From contig NZ_KB912942.1 in NCBI RefSeq assembly GCF_000383915.1, forward strand, positions 7,892,470 through 7,956,469: 64,000 bases of DNA, read 5' to 3'. Positions 16,915-27,989 of the stretch are shown here, piece by piece. Position numbers and translations under genes: made by a program. The notes under the pieces are model-generated. The model worked only from the letters and a program-made list of their open reading frames with translations. It ran no database searches and had not been told where the DNA came from. How positions within the stretch are numbered: the first letter of the stretch is position 1; each line of letters opens with the position of its first letter. The DNA is from Amycolatopsis benzoatilytica AK 16/65. Lineage in GTDB: Bacteria > Actinomycetota > Actinomycetes > Mycobacteriales > Pseudonocardiaceae.

Positions 16915-19900
16915 GTGGCCAGGAGCACGGCAGGTTCGGAATCAGCGGGCTCATCGGGTCCGGACGGCTTTGGTGGTGCGGCGGTGCCGAACGGAGAGAC
17001 CCCGGGCGCGGCGGAGGCTCCCGCCGAGCAGAATCCGGCCAGCCCGCGGCAGCGGTCCTGGCTGGCTCTCGCCAACTGGCGGTTGCGCTCCAAGCTCGCC
17101 CTCATCCTCATCATCCCCACGCTGACCGCGCTCGTGCTCGGTGTTCTGCAAGTGGTCGGCAACGTGCGCTCAGCGGTCGACCTGGGCCACACCGCCGACC
17201 AGGTCGCGTTCGCCGAGAAGGTCACCGCGGTCGTGCACGACCTGCAGCGCGAGCGCGCACTGGCGGTCATCCGGGTCTCGTCGAACGACCCGCTGCGCCA
17301 AACCGGCCTCGACGCGCAGATCGCCAAGGTCGACCACGACGTGGACGAACTGCGCAACGCCGCGGTCAACCTGGACAGCACCGACCAGGCCGCCAGCGAC
17401 CGGTACGCGCACGGCCTCCAGCGCCTCGACGCGCTGCGCCCGCTGCGCGAGGCGATGGCCAACGGCTACTCCGACCGCGCGATCCTCGACACCTACTCCT
17501 CGGTGCTCGACGCGCTGATCCAGCTCGGCCGCGAGGTCACCACCGCCACCACCGACCGGGACCTGCTCCGGGTCGGCAACAGCACCCAGGCGATCAGCGA
17601 GGCGAAGGAATACATCCTCCGCGGCGACTCCGCGCTGCAGATCGCCGCGTTCCGCAACGACTTCCCCGGCAACCTCCTCGACGAGACCCGAGCCGCCGAG
17701 GCCAGTGGCGACGCGCAGATCAGCGCCTTCCTCACCAACGCCACGCCCGACCAGGTGCAGCTGTACAACGACACCTACTCCGGTCCCGAGGTCGACGAAC
17801 GGCGCCGGCTGCAGACCCAGGCGTTCGCCTCCGCCCAGCAGAACAAGCCGCTGAACATCGAGCCGACCGGGCTCGGCCAGGACTCCGCGGTCGCCGCCGA
17901 CAAGCTCCGTGCGGTCGAGGCGTCGCTGCTGAGCCAGATGCGCGCCCAGGCCGACAGCCTGGCCAGCAACGCGGTCCGCTCGGCCTGGGTCGCCGGGGTC
18001 GTGGTGCTCGCCGCGCTGATCGCCGCGCTGATGCTGATGCTCGTCATCGCCCGGCTCATGCTGCGCCCGCTGCGGGTGCTGCGGAAGACCGCGCTGGACG
18101 TCGCCTACACCCGGCTGCCGGAAACCGTGCAGGCGATCCTGGACGACCCGGACCCGGTCAACGCCTCGAAGAAGGCGGTCGCACCGGTGCCGGTCGACTC
18201 TCGCGACGAGATCGGCGAAGTGGCGCGCTCGTTCGACGTGGTCCACGAGCAGGCCGTCAAGATGGCCGCCGAGCAGGCGCTGCTGCGCGAGAACGTCAAC
18301 GGCATCTTCGTGAACCTCTCCCGGCGTTCGCAGCGGCTGGTGGAACGCCAGCTCGGCGTCATCGACCGGCTCGAGGCCGACGAGCAGGACCCGGACCATC
18401 TCGCCAGCCTGTTCGAGCTCGACCACCTGGCCACCCGGCTCCGCCGCAACGGCGAGTCGCTGCTGGTGCTCTCGGGCGCCGGCCTGGCGAAGTCGGTGCC
18501 CAAGCCGGTGCCCGCGGCCGACGTCATCGGCGCGGCGGTGTCGGAGATCGAGCAGTACGCCCGGATCGAGATCGGCATCGTGCCCGAGGTCGCGGTGCAG
18601 GGCCTGGCGATCCACGACCTCGTGCACGTGCTCGCCGAGCTGCTCGACAACGCGACGTACTTCTCCGAGCCGGAAACCAAGATCACCGTCCGCGCGGTCA
18701 TCACCCGCAAGAAGGCGCTGGCGATCCAGGTCACCGACCACGGCGTCGGGATGAGCGAGGAACGCCTCGCCGAGGTCAACGAGCGCCTCGCCGACCCGCC
18801 GGACCTGGACGTGTCGGTGACCCGGCGGATGGGTCTGTACGTGGTCGCGCGGCTGGCCCAGCGCCACGGCATCGAGGTGCGGCTGCGCGAGAACGAGGAC
18901 ATCGAGGGCGGCGTGATCGCCCGGGTCGTGGTTCCGATGGAGCTGCTCACCCAGGTCCGGGCGGCGACCCCGCCGGCGCTGCGGCACACCCCGCCGCCAC
19001 CGAACCGCAACGAGATCTCGCACCCGAGCCTGCCGCCGCTGAACCGCGAGCCGGAACCGCTGCCGCCGATCACCCCGCCGCCCGCCGCGGCGGAGCTGAC
19101 CGAGGCGATCGGCTCGCCCGCGTCGGCCGCCGGTGCGGCCGAGAACGGCGGACTGGTCCCGCTCGACCAGCCGATCAGCCTGGACGACCTGGTGGCGGGC
19201 AACCGCGCGGCCGGCCCGTTCCTGAGCCCGGCGGTGCCGGCTTCGGAGGTGCCGGCCTGGCCGACCGCCGAGGACCTCGCCCCGCTCACCCGGGACACCA
19301 ACGGCGACGGCGCGAGCCTTACGCAGACCGAGTTCGCGCCGCTGGCGTTGCCGAAGCGCGAGCCGAGGTACGTCGCGCCGGAAGCGCCGAAGGAAACGCC
19401 AGCCGAACCCGACGCTTCCGCGGCGCTCGAGGACGACGTTCCGACCCGGCGGCTGCCGATCTACCAGTCGGTGCTGTCGCGCTGGTTCAGCGAGGGCGAA
19501 GACGGCGACACTGGCGCCTCGGCGGAATCCGCGGCCGCGCCCGAGGCCCCGGCCGCCGAGGCGAACGGGGCCGATCTGACCGCCGAAGCGAACGGGTCCG
19601 ACCTGGCGACCGAGCCGGTGTCCCGGCCCGAACCGGCGGCGAAGGCGGCTCCGGTCGAGTCGACCCCGCTCTACCCCGGCACGGACGAACCGGACGACAG
19701 CTGGCACAGCGTCTCCGACGAGGGCTGGCAGGCGGCGCAGTCGCTGCTGGAGTCCAAGAACGAGGAGATGACCTCCGCCGGGCTGCCCAAGCGCGTGCCG
19801 AACGCGTATCTGGTCCCGGGCTCGATCGGCAACGCGCCGGAACCGGCGCAGCAGAACTCGTTCACCGACGCGACCTCCGGAATGCCCGGAACGGGTGCGA

Positions 19901-20070
19901 TCACCCGCTCGGCGACGGCTGCCCGCAGCCGGATGGCAAGCTTCCAGCGTGGGTACAAGTCCGGACGGCATGCGCTGAAGGAGCGGCCGCCGGAAGCCCG
20001 GCTCGACGAGGACGGGGTTCGCGTCACCGGGGCCGGGTATGTGAGCGACAGCAGTGAGGAGCGAGAGTGA
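16915..20070 (+). CDS. cvnA: NIT-domain sensor histidine kinase, conservon CvnA
   Basis: A 1051-residue membrane kinase with the same plan as the one at 5926: TM1 (about 61-81), a NIT-type helical sensor domain, TM2 (about residue 355-375), HAMP, a dimerisation region with [12 protein letters not shown], an HATPase domain (N-box [11 protein letters not shown]-box DHGVGMS) and a long disordered Pro/Glu tail. It starts a complete conservon (kinase, roadblock, DUF742, GTPase) of the kind described in Streptomyces, thought to work as a membrane-associated G-protein-like switch. GTG 16915 is preferred because GGGAG lies 10 nt before it; GTG 16906 is too close. The gene overlaps the roadblock gene by GTGA. 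Confidence 0.92.
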   Translation: MARSTAGSESAGSSGPDGFGGAAVPNGETPGAAEAPAEQNPASPRQRSWLALANWRLRSKLALILIIPTLTALVLGVLQVVGNVRSAVDLGHTADQVAFAEKVTAVVHDLQRERALAVIRVSSNDPLRQTGLDAQIAKVDHDVDELRNAAVNLDSTDQAASDRYAHGLQRLDALRPLREAMANGYSDRAILDTYSSVLDALIQLGREVTTATTDRDLLRVGNSTQAISEAKEYILRGDSALQIAAFRNDFPGNLLDETRAAEASGDAQISAFLTNATPDQVQLYNDTYSGPEVDERRRLQTQAFASAQQNKPLNIEPTGLGQDSAVAADKLRAVEASLLSQMRAQADSLASNAVRSAWVAGVVVLAALIAALMLMLVIARLMLRPLRVLRKTALDVAYTRLPETVQAILDDPDPVNASKKAVAPVPVDSRDEIGEVARSFDVVHEQAVKMAAEQALLRENVNGIFVNLSRRSQRLVERQLGVIDRLEADEQDPDHLASLFELDHLATRLRRNGESLLVLSGAGLAKSVPKPVPAADVIGAAVSEIEQYARIEIGIVPEVAVQGLAIHDLVHVLAELLDNATYFSEPETKITVRAVITRKKALAIQVTDHGVGMSEERLAEVNERLADPPDLDVSVTRRMGLYVVARLAQRHGIEVRLRENEDIEGGVIARVVVPMELLTQVRAATPPALRHTPPPPNRNEISHPSLPPLNREPEPLPPITPPPAAAELTEAIGSPASAAGAAENGGLVPLDQPISLDDLVAGNRAAGPFLSPAVPASEVPAWPTAEDLAPLTRDTNGDGASLTQTEFAPLALPKREPRYVAPEAPKETPAEPDASAALEDDVPTRRLPIYQSVLSRWFSEGEDGDTGASAESAAAPEAPAAEANGADLTAEANGSDLATEPVSRPEPAAKAAPVESTPLYPGTDEPDDSWHSVSDEGWQAAQSLLESKNEEMTSAGLPKRVPNAYLVPGSIGNAPEPAQQNSFTDATSGMPGTGAITRSATAARSRMASFQRGYKSGRHALKERPPEARLDEDGVRVTGAGYVSDSSEERE

Positions 20071-20543
20071 CACGGGCGGGAGTGCAGCCGGGAGGCGGCT
20101 CGGTGCAGCCGAACGGCAGGCAGGTCGGCGCCACCGCGGCGGGCAGCTTCGCATGGCTGATCACGGACTTCGTCCACCGAGTGCCCGGTGCGGCGCACGC
20201 GGTGGTCGTCTCGGCGGACGGTCTGCTGCTCGCGTCTTCGCGCGGGCTGCCGAAGGACCGGGCGGACCAGCTCGCGGCCGTCGCCTCGGGGCTGACCAGC
20301 CTCGCGCGCGGCGCGGCGAAGGTCTTCGAAGGCGGCCCGGTCGCGCAGACCGTGGTCGAGATGGCGAACGGATTCCTCTTCTTGATGTCGGTGTCCGACG
20401 GCTCGTGCCTCGCGGTGCTGGGCTCGCCGGAGAGCGACATCGGCTTGGTGGTGTACGAAATGACGCTGCTGGTCGAACGGGTCGGTCAGCAGCTGACACC
20501 GGAGATGCGGGCACAACTGCAGGGCGCTGCGGTCCGTCGCTAG
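20067..20543 (+). CDS. cvnB: Roadblock/LC7 protein, conservon CvnB
   Basis: A 158-residue roadblock/LC7-fold protein, a type that in bacteria modulates small GTPases. [45 protein letters not shown] and [18 protein letters not shown] are the hallmark segments. A ~25-residue Gly/Gln-rich leader precedes the domain. The start overlaps the kinase stop (GTGA). It is about as similar to the second roadblock protein at 22371 as to expected family members. Confidence 0.93.
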   Translation: MTRAGVQPGGGSVQPNGRQVGATAAGSFAWLITDFVHRVPGAAHAVVVSADGLLLASSRGLPKDRADQLAAVASGLTSLARGAAKVFEGGPVAQTVVEMANGFLFLMSVSDGSCLAVLGSPESDIGLVVYEMTLLVERVGQQLTPEMRAQLQGAAVRR

Positions 20544-20570
20544 GCGGACCTAGGACTACAGGAGTAAACC

Positions 20571-21332
20571 GTGGACGACGGGCGCTTGCGCGGCGATGGC
20601 CGGCTCGGTGACGAGCACACCGGAGGCTGGGGCGATCGAGACCAGAGCCGGGAGGACTGGAAGTCCTTCCGGGACCGGGTCGACCGCGAATGGCGTTCCC
20701 GGGAGGTCCGGGCCGCGGATTCCGAACCGGTGCGCGAACCGCCGAACTGGCTGACCGACTCCAACGCCGGACAACAGCCGGGCATCACCGCGATGCCCGG
20801 GTACCGCGAACGGCTGCTCGGCGGCCCCGGCGCGGAACTGTTCGGCGGGGCGAGCGGACCGCTGTACGACTCGGCCGAGTTCGCCGCGTTCAGTGCCGAA
20901 CGGGACGGCGGGCCGTCGTCGAACGACCTGGCCGCCGCTCTGCCGGCGCAGGCGGCGGGCGAGTACGTGGACGAGCCGGCCGAGGTGGAGACCTCCGGCC
21001 TCGTCCGTCCTTACTTCCGCACCCGCGGCCGCACGAAACCGACCTACGACCTCGCGATCGAGGCGCTGGTGTCGACCAGCGAGCAGGGCCGGGTGCTCGA
21101 CCGGGTCCGCGTGCCGGAGCACCGGTCGATCTGCGACCTGTGCCTGGACACCCGGTCGGTCGCCGAGGTGGCCGCGCTGCTGCGGTTGCCGCTCGGCGTG
21201 GTGCGGGTGCTGATTGGTGACGTGGCGGGCCTCGGCCTGGTGCTCGTGCACACGAGCAGCAGCAAGAATTCGGGCGACCGCCCCAGTATCGAGTTCATGG
21301 AAAGGGTGCTCAGTGGGCTTCGGAGAATTTGA
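20571..21332 (+). CDS. cvnC: DUF742 protein, conservon CvnC
   Basis: A 253-residue protein whose C-terminal ~115 residues are DUF742: LVRPYFRTRGRTKPTYDLAIE, ICDLCLDTRSVAEVAALL, LPLGVVRVLIGDVAGLGLV and the end FMERVLSGLRRI. The region looks like a winged-helix fold and is the third member of conservons. The N-terminal half is charged and probably disordered. GGAG lies 9 nt before the GTG start. The 3' end overlaps the GTPase gene by 20 nt. Confidence 0.92.
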   Translation: MDDGRLRGDGRLGDEHTGGWGDRDQSREDWKSFRDRVDREWRSREVRAADSEPVREPPNWLTDSNAGQQPGITAMPGYRERLLGGPGAELFGGASGPLYDSAEFAAFSAERDGGPSSNDLAAALPAQAAGEYVDEPAEVETSGLVRPYFRTRGRTKPTYDLAIEALVSTSEQGRVLDRVRVPEHRSICDLCLDTRSVAEVAALLRLPLGVVRVLIGDVAGLGLVLVHTSSSKNSGDRPSIEFMERVLSGLRRI

Positions 21333-21918
21333 CTCCGACGCGAACACGCCGCAAGCAGGTCCGACCTCGTCGGCCAAGATCGTGGTCGCGGGCGGGTTCG
21401 GTTCGGGCAAGACGACGCTGGTCGGGGCGATCTCCGAGATCGACCCGCTGACCACCGAGGCCATGATGACCGAGGCCAGCGTTGGCCACGACGACACGTC
21501 GGCCACGCCGAACAAGTCGACCACCACGGTGGCGATGGACTTCGGCCGGCTTTCGCTCGACTCGGACCTCGTGCTGTACGTGTTCGGTACGCCGGGGCAG
21601 CACCGGTTCTGGTTCATGTGGGACGACCTCGCGGTCGGCGCGATCGGCGCGGTCGTGCTGGTGGACACGCGCCGGCTGGCCGACGCGTTCCCCTCGATCG
21701 ACTTCTTCGAGAACCGGAAGCTGCCCTACGTCGTGGCGATTAACTGCTTCGACCGGCTGCTGCACCACCAGATCGAGGACGTGCGGCACGCGCTCACCAT
21801 CTCGCCGTCGGTGCCGATCATGGCGTGCGACGCGCGGGAGCGGGAATCGGCGAAGCAGGTGCTGATCTCGGTCGTGCAGCACGCGATCGCGCACGACACG
21901 GCTTTGCGGGCGGGCTAG
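21313..21918 (+). CDS. cvnD: Conservon GTPase CvnD
   Basis: A 201-residue Ras-like GTPase of the conservon type. The P-loop is GGFGSGKTT (27-35), switch II is FGTPGQHRF (91-99), and the base-recognition motif is NCFD (144-147) in place of the canonical NKxD. It should act with the kinase, roadblock and DUF742 partners encoded just upstream. The start GTG at 21313 lies inside the DUF742 gene, after AAAGGG, giving translational coupling. Confidence 0.93.
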   Translation: MGFGEFDSDANTPQAGPTSSAKIVVAGGFGSGKTTLVGAISEIDPLTTEAMMTEASVGHDDTSATPNKSTTTVAMDFGRLSLDSDLVLYVFGTPGQHRFWFMWDDLAVGAIGAVVLVDTRRLADAFPSIDFFENRKLPYVVAINCFDRLLHHQIEDVRHALTISPSVPIMACDARERESAKQVLISVVQHAIAHDTALRAG

Positions 21919-22370
21919 CCCCCGCCCGCGGTCCCCGCCGCCTTCCGCGAAGGAGGAACCGCAGACCCAGTCTTCCCGTCCCCCGCCCCCGGCGCGGGTG
22001 CGGCCGTTGGAGTGAACTCCACCGGCTTCACCCGCTTCGGGCAGTGGTGCCGCCGACCGGGGGCAGACCGTGGAGCTCTGCCCCTGCCGAGGGGCGCCGG
22101 CGAGCCCGATCGGCCGCCGGACCAGCGGTGACCTGCGCGGACATCCCACTGCGCACGGTGCCCGTTGCCACCACCGAGTGACCCGCGAATGCGTGGTTGT
22201 GCATGCGTTCGCGCGTTGTCGCCACCGGCAGACACGTACGGTGCCCGGACGCACGCTCGACACGACCGGGCGCGTGAATACGCTGGAGCGGCGTCTCCGC
22301 CTCGCGGCCAGGCCCCACGGCCTGCCGGGAGGAGCGGACGCACGGCAGCGTTCGACAGCTTGGAGGGACA
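21919..22370. other. 452-bp intergenic region between two conservon units
   Basis: GC-rich DNA after the GTPase gene without a supportable gene on either strand. It must contain the end of the conservon transcript and the promoter of the roadblock-DUF742 pair. I see no strong hairpin followed by T residues. TTGGAGGGACA just before 22371 is the ribosome binding site of the next gene. Confidence 0.4.
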
Positions 22371-22802
22371 GTGACCGATTCCGGCCGGTCAGCGGACCAG
22401 GGCACGTTCAGCTGGCTGATCTCGGATTTCGTGCGCCGGGTCCCGGGCGCGGCGCACGCCGTGCTGGTGTCGGCGGACGGCCTGATGCTCGCGCCGTCGG
22501 AGGGACTGCCGCAGGACCGGGCCGAGCAGCTGTCGGCGGTGGCGTCCGGGCTGGTCAGCCTGACCCAGGGGGCGGCGCGCTGCTTCGAGGCGGGCGGCGT
22601 GAACCAGACCGTGGTGGAGATGGAACTCGGGTACCTGTTCCTGATGTCGGTCTCCGACGGGTCCAGCCTCGCGGTGCTGGCCGCACCCACCTGCGACATC
22701 GGAACGGTGGCTTACGAGATGACGTTGCTGGTCGAACGGGTCGGCGAACAGATCACGCCGGAGCTGCGCGCGCAGCTGCAGGGCGGCGGGGTGCTGGGGT
22801 AG
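22371..22802 (+). CDS. Second roadblock/LC7 protein (CvnB-like)
   Basis: A 143-residue roadblock/LC7 protein closely similar to the one at 20067 ([54 protein letters not shown]). The start GTG follows GGAGGG. It is paired with a DUF742 gene 3 bp downstream, but neither a kinase nor a GTPase gene is attached, so this is a partial conservon. It may work with the solitary NIT kinase at 5926 or share the GTPase at 21313. Confidence 0.92.
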   Translation: MTDSGRSADQGTFSWLISDFVRRVPGAAHAVLVSADGLMLAPSEGLPQDRAEQLSAVASGLVSLTQGAARCFEAGGVNQTVVEMELGYLFLMSVSDGSSLAVLAAPTCDIGTVAYEMTLLVERVGEQITPELRAQLQGGGVLG

Positions 22803-22805
22803 CGG

Positions 22806-23801
22806 ATGAAGATCTCCGGATTCGGCGAACAGGAGACCGGCGCCTGGGACGCCTTGCACAAAGGGACGGAACGCGAGTCGTTCGACTCGCCCAGCCGCTT
22901 CGACATGAGCACGTTGGGCGTTCGGTTGCCGCACCGGCAGCCGCGTCCGGCCGCTCCGCCTCCGGCTCGGCCCGTTCCTCCGCCGGCTTCGCGGGCGGCC
23001 CAGGCTCCGGCCCCGGTGGCGCCGCGGCCGGTCGCGCCGGTGCTGCCGCCGCCCGCTCCGGTGCGGGAAGAGTCGTGGGACGACGGGTACGAGTGGGTCG
23101 AGGACGGCGAGTCCGGTTACTGGGAGGAACCCGCGCCGGCGGCTTCGGCAGGTCAGCCGGCGGTGCGTGACCCGTATTCGTTCGACGAGTACGCCGGGTC
23201 GCCGGGTCCGGAGGATCGGGCGGTGCCGGAGGGGTCGGCGTATCAGCGGCGGCCGGCCGACGAGGAGCGGCGCAGCCGGCACGCGCTGGAGGATCCGTAC
23301 GAGACGGACCGGTTCTCCGCGGAGTCTCGAAACGCCTATGCGGAGGAGCGGTACGCCGACGGCGAGCCCGCCGCGGGGGCGTCCGACCTGGATCAGTTCT
23401 GGTCCGGGACGGAATCGGAGCCGGTGCCGGAGCCGGTTCGACCCGAGCCGCCGACGCAGCCGACCAAGTCTCGGGTGCGGCCGTACGCGCGCACTCGTGG
23501 ACGGACCCGGTCGGACCACAACCTCGCGCTGGAGGCGTTGGTTTCCACCAGCGACGAAGGCCGTCGGTATCGCGGAGTGCGCTCGATCGAGCATCGGCGG
23601 ATTTGCGATCTTTGCCTGGAAACCCGGTCGGTCGCGGAGATCGCCGCGCACCTGCACTTGCCGTTGGGCGTGGTGAAGGTGCTGGTGGGGGACATGGCGG
23701 ATATCGGACTGGTGCTGCTGCACCAGACTGAGCTGATCCTGGGGGATCGGTCTTCGCGGGAGTTCATGGAGCGGGTTTTGCAGGGGCTGCGGCGGCTCTG
23801 A
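22806..23801 (+). CDS. Second DUF742 protein (CvnC-like), with long disordered N-terminus
   Basis: A 331-residue protein ending in a DUF742 domain (RVRPYARTRGRTRSDHNLAL, RICDLCLETRSVAEIAAHLH, FMERVLQGLRRL). The first ~210 residues are Pro/Ala-rich, then acidic with many Tyr/Ser, and probably disordered; they are much longer than in the paralogue at 20571. It follows the roadblock gene by 3 bp and converges on the gene at 23838. No GTPase gene follows. Confidence 0.9.
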   Translation: MKISGFGEQETGAWDALHKGTERESFDSPSRFDMSTLGVRLPHRQPRPAAPPPARPVPPPASRAAQAPAPVAPRPVAPVLPPPAPVREESWDDGYEWVEDGESGYWEEPAPAASAGQPAVRDPYSFDEYAGSPGPEDRAVPEGSAYQRRPADEERRSRHALEDPYETDRFSAESRNAYAEERYADGEPAAGASDLDQFWSGTESEPVPEPVRPEPPTQPTKSRVRPYARTRGRTRSDHNLALEALVSTSDEGRRYRGVRSIEHRRICDLCLETRSVAEIAAHLHLPLGVVKVLVGDMADIGLVLLHQTELILGDRSSREFMERVLQGLRRL

Positions 23802-23837
23802 GCCGGGTTCTTGATGTCGTGAAGGACGGTCGCCCGG

Positions 23838-26078
23838 TCAGTCTTCGACGAGCGCGGCGGAAGTGATGCGGTGCAACGGGTACCGCTCGTTGTTGGCGCC
23901 TTCCAGGACGCCGCCGCCGACTCGCATCGGGCGTACTACCCGTTGACTGGCCGTGCCCCGGGAGTCCACGAACCCGATCCACACTTCCCGTTGTTCCAGT
24001 GTGGCGCGGGAAAGCAGGTCCAGGGTCGCGGTGGTGTCGGCACCGCCGCCGCCTGGTGCGCGGACGGTCGACCCGCGTCGTCGTGCGGCCGCTTGATCGC
24101 CCGCGCGCAGGTTCGACACGATTCGTGCGGTCTGTTCGTCGGTCAGCACTGCCTGTTCGCCTGCGCGCGGGCGCGCTGCTCGGGCTCGTGCGGGAAGCCG
24201 TCGTCCGGTGGGGCGCAGATCTACGACGCGGCCGTCCGGGCCTTCCGCGGCAGGGGCGAAACCCGCGCTGCGCAAGGCTTCCAGTACTTCGCCGAGCGGC
24301 GCGGAGCTGATCAGGACCGTCGGCGCGATCAGGCGTAAGTCGTACTCCGCGGCTACCGGGTGGGCGAGTACTTCGGCAAGCAGGGCCTCGTCGTCGCAGC
24401 GCAGGAACGAACCCGCGGCACCGCCGCGGAGGCGGCCGTGGCGGCGGGCTACGTCGTCGATCAGGTAGGTCAGCCCCTGCGGTACCGGGGTCGCCGACTT
24501 GTCGCGGAACATCGCGTGCAGTTCGTCGGCGGTTCGGCCAGTGTCCAGTGCGCGGCGGACGGACTGCTCGGTGATGCGGTAAACCGTTGCGTGGCCAGCG
24601 GATTCGACATTCGCGACCGCGGCCATCTCCGCCGCCAGCTCGGGTTCCAACGGGCCGGGTGCGACCACGGTGAGGTCGGCTTGCACCAGCACGTGACCGA
24701 TCGGCGCGGGCAGGGCGTCGTGCATTGCTTCGACGGCGCCGGTGCGGTCCTCTTCCAGCAGCAGCCGGGTCGCGGTGGTGAGGCTGCCCAACCCGATCAG
24801 GCCCAGCGCGGTGGCCTCGTTCATGGTCCAGCGCACGGTCTCGTCGCGCAGCCGGCCGCCTCGGCGAGGGGCGCGCCAAGCCAGCACGGCAACCAGTTCG
24901 TCCGGGCTTTTCACGCCGGTGCCCGGGTTCAGTTCGGCCAGCGCGAGCAGCACTCGCCGCCGGGAGACGGGGGCGAGCGGACGGCGAAGTTCCTCGGACA
25001 GCGGAGCGATCGGCTTGTCTTTCGCGTCCCGTCCGCCGGCCAGGCCGGGCAGGCGCGGCAGTTCCAGCCAGGCTTGCGCCAGCGTCATCCAGCGTTGCAC
25101 CGACGGCGACGCGAGCCAGCTGTCGGTCAGCATCGTCGGCACCCACTCGGGAGCGGTGTTTTCGCTGTCCGCGACGAGTCCCGCGCCGACGACCAGTTCG
25201 GCGAGCAAGGTCGCCCGGGTCTCGTCCACTTCGAGATCCTTGGCCAGCTTCTTCAGCTCGCGTACGCCGAGCCCGCCGGACTTGAGCACCGGAGGCGGCG
25301 AGTCCGACCAGGCGCGCAGCAGCGATTCCGTCTGCCGCAGCAGTTCCATCGCCTCGCCGGCCGCCGTGGTGTCCACAGTGTCCGTCCGATGTGGATTGAC
25401 CGGCAGCTCGGGTTCGGTCAGCGCCGAGGGATCGAAGGCGAGGCCGCCGCGCAGCAGGAGGCCGAGTTCGCGGGGGAGCTCGACCGTCTGGTCGTCGCGC
25501 CGCAGCAGCAGGCCGCGGGCGAGCAGCTTCTGCACTGGGGTCGCCGCGTCGGACAGCGAGACGTCGAAGCTCGCGTCGCGGGTGCGGCCGATCGGCGGGC
25601 CGGCCGCCAGTGCGGTGAGCACGGCCCGCTCGTCGTCGCCGACCTCGGCGAGCCGGGCGTCTATGTCGGTGGCGGCCAGCGCGGGTGACGAGGCACCGAG
25701 CCCGGCCGGGTAGGGGCCGAGCGCGTCCCGGGCGGCCGGCGGCACGCGCAGCTCCTCGGCGGACCCCCAGACGAGGATCCGGGACCGCAGCCGGGCGAGC
25801 GGGGCGTCGATGTCGCGGCCGATCAGCGCGGTCACCGCGGACGACGGCACCGGATCGGTGTCGGCGCCGGCCACCAGCAGTGCGTCGAGCACCGCCAGGG
25901 TGAACGTGTCCAGGTCTTCGCAGGCTCGTGCGACCGACCCCGGCGTGCCGGCGCGGGTGGCGAGCACGGTGGTGTCGGACGGGGGCGGCGTGGACAGATC
26001 GCGCCGCGTGCGCAGCAGCTCGGCGAGCGCGTCGTCGGACTCCGCACGCAGCCAGTCCGCCAGGGAGGTCGCGGGCAT
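23838..26078 (-). CDS. Helicase C-terminal-domain protein, Rv0862c-like
   Basis: A 746-residue actinobacterial protein that I match to the family of M. tuberculosis Rv0862c, annotated with a helicase conserved C-terminal domain (Helicase_C_3). Residues about 390-590 hold that region (PIGHVLVQADLTVVAPG, VYRITEQSVRRALD, LTYLIDDVARRHGRLR). The last ~60 residues (LEQREVWIGFVDSRG, RVVRPMRVGGGVLEG) look WYL-like and may bind nucleic acid or nucleotides. No Walker A motif is visible, so it is unlikely to be a helicase alone. In mycobacteria it neighbours XPB; here a ~20-kb block lies between them. Confidence 0.85.
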   Translation of the reverse strand: MPATSLADWLRAESDDALAELLRTRRDLSTPPPSDTTVLATRAGTPGSVARACEDLDTFTLAVLDALLVAGADTDPVPSSAVTALIGRDIDAPLARLRSRILVWGSAEELRVPPAARDALGPYPAGLGASSPALAATDIDARLAEVGDDERAVLTALAAGPPIGRTRDASFDVSLSDAATPVQKLLARGLLLRRDDQTVELPRELGLLLRGGLAFDPSALTEPELPVNPHRTDTVDTTAAGEAMELLRQTESLLRAWSDSPPPVLKSGGLGVRELKKLAKDLEVDETRATLLAELVVGAGLVADSENTAPEWVPTMLTDSWLASPSVQRWMTLAQAWLELPRLPGLAGGRDAKDKPIAPLSEELRRPLAPVSRRRVLLALAELNPGTGVKSPDELVAVLAWRAPRRGGRLRDETVRWTMNEATALGLIGLGSLTTATRLLLEEDRTGAVEAMHDALPAPIGHVLVQADLTVVAPGPLEPELAAEMAAVANVESAGHATVYRITEQSVRRALDTGRTADELHAMFRDKSATPVPQGLTYLIDDVARRHGRLRGGAAGSFLRCDDEALLAEVLAHPVAAEYDLRLIAPTVLISSAPLGEVLEALRSAGFAPAAEGPDGRVVDLRPTGRRLPARARAARPRAGEQAVLTDEQTARIVSNLRAGDQAAARRRGSTVRAPGGGGADTTATLDLLSRATLEQREVWIGFVDSRGTASQRVVRPMRVGGGVLEGANNERYPLHRITSAALVED

Positions 26079-26170
26079 AGACGTCCAGGATACCGGGCGG
26101 GTGCGCGCGCACGTCCGGCGTTCAGGCAGACTGTGTGCGAGTTAGCCGGACGAGGGCCTCGGAGGAAGCA

Positions 26171-26347
26171 GTGGCGAAGGGCGAAAAGACCAAGGGCATC
26201 GACCCCACTTGGCCGGGCGAGCCGGGCGAGCACCCGGTCACCGAGCTGTCCTCGGACCGGCAGGGCGCGCTTTCGCCCTTCGGCGATGTGACCTTCCCGC
26301 TCGACACGGTGCCCTACACGCACCCGGAGACCGAGATCAACCGCTGA
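26171..26347 (+). CDS. Small conserved protein, Rv0863-like by position
   Basis: A 58-residue hydrophilic protein (KGIDPTWPGEPGEHPVTEL near the start, ending THPETEINR). GGAGGAA lies 4 nt before the GTG at 26171. I do not recognise a domain. Its position, divergent from the Rv0862c-like gene and before moaC, matches Rv0863 in M. tuberculosis, which supports it being real; a function cannot be given. Confidence 0.7.
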   Translation: MAKGEKTKGIDPTWPGEPGEHPVTELSSDRQGALSPFGDVTFPLDTVPYTHPETEINR

Positions 26348-26493
26348 CCTGCGTCCGCTCGCGGGTAGCCGCTCCGCCGGGTGCCCGCGAGCGCGAAGTT
26401 ACTGGTCAGTCACCCGGTTGGGGTGAGGTGGCGCGGGTCACCGGACTAGATTCGGACCCGTCTGAACCACCTCACCAGCGGGGAGTACGAGTC

Positions 26494-27888
<1,395 letters not shown>

Positions 27889-27903
27889 CCCAGCCTCGTT
27901 CCA

Positions 27904-27957
27904 TCCGTGAAGGGCTCCTTGAAGGAATCAGATTCCCTCAAGGAGCCCTTCACGGAC
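27904..27957. repeat. Inverted repeat copy with compensatory changes
   Basis: A family member in which GGGCCCC/GGGGCCC of the reference is GGGCTCC/GGAGCCC: both arms changed so that pairing is kept. It lies 15 bp after the malic enzyme and directly before the moaC promoter, between codirectional genes. Confidence 0.92.
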
Positions 27958-27989
27958 TCTGGGCGAAGTTGCGCAGTAGCCTCGCGGTC

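Noticed and set aside
17170..20154. 994-codon minus-strand frame opposite the second NIT kinase
   Set aside because: Same reason: an antisense shadow of a high-GC gene, with no ribosome binding site and a compositionally odd product.
23838..26078. Calling the Rv0862c-like protein an active helicase
   Set aside because: It has no Walker A or DEAD/DEVH motif. Only similarity to a helicase C-terminal region is seen, so it may be an accessory protein.
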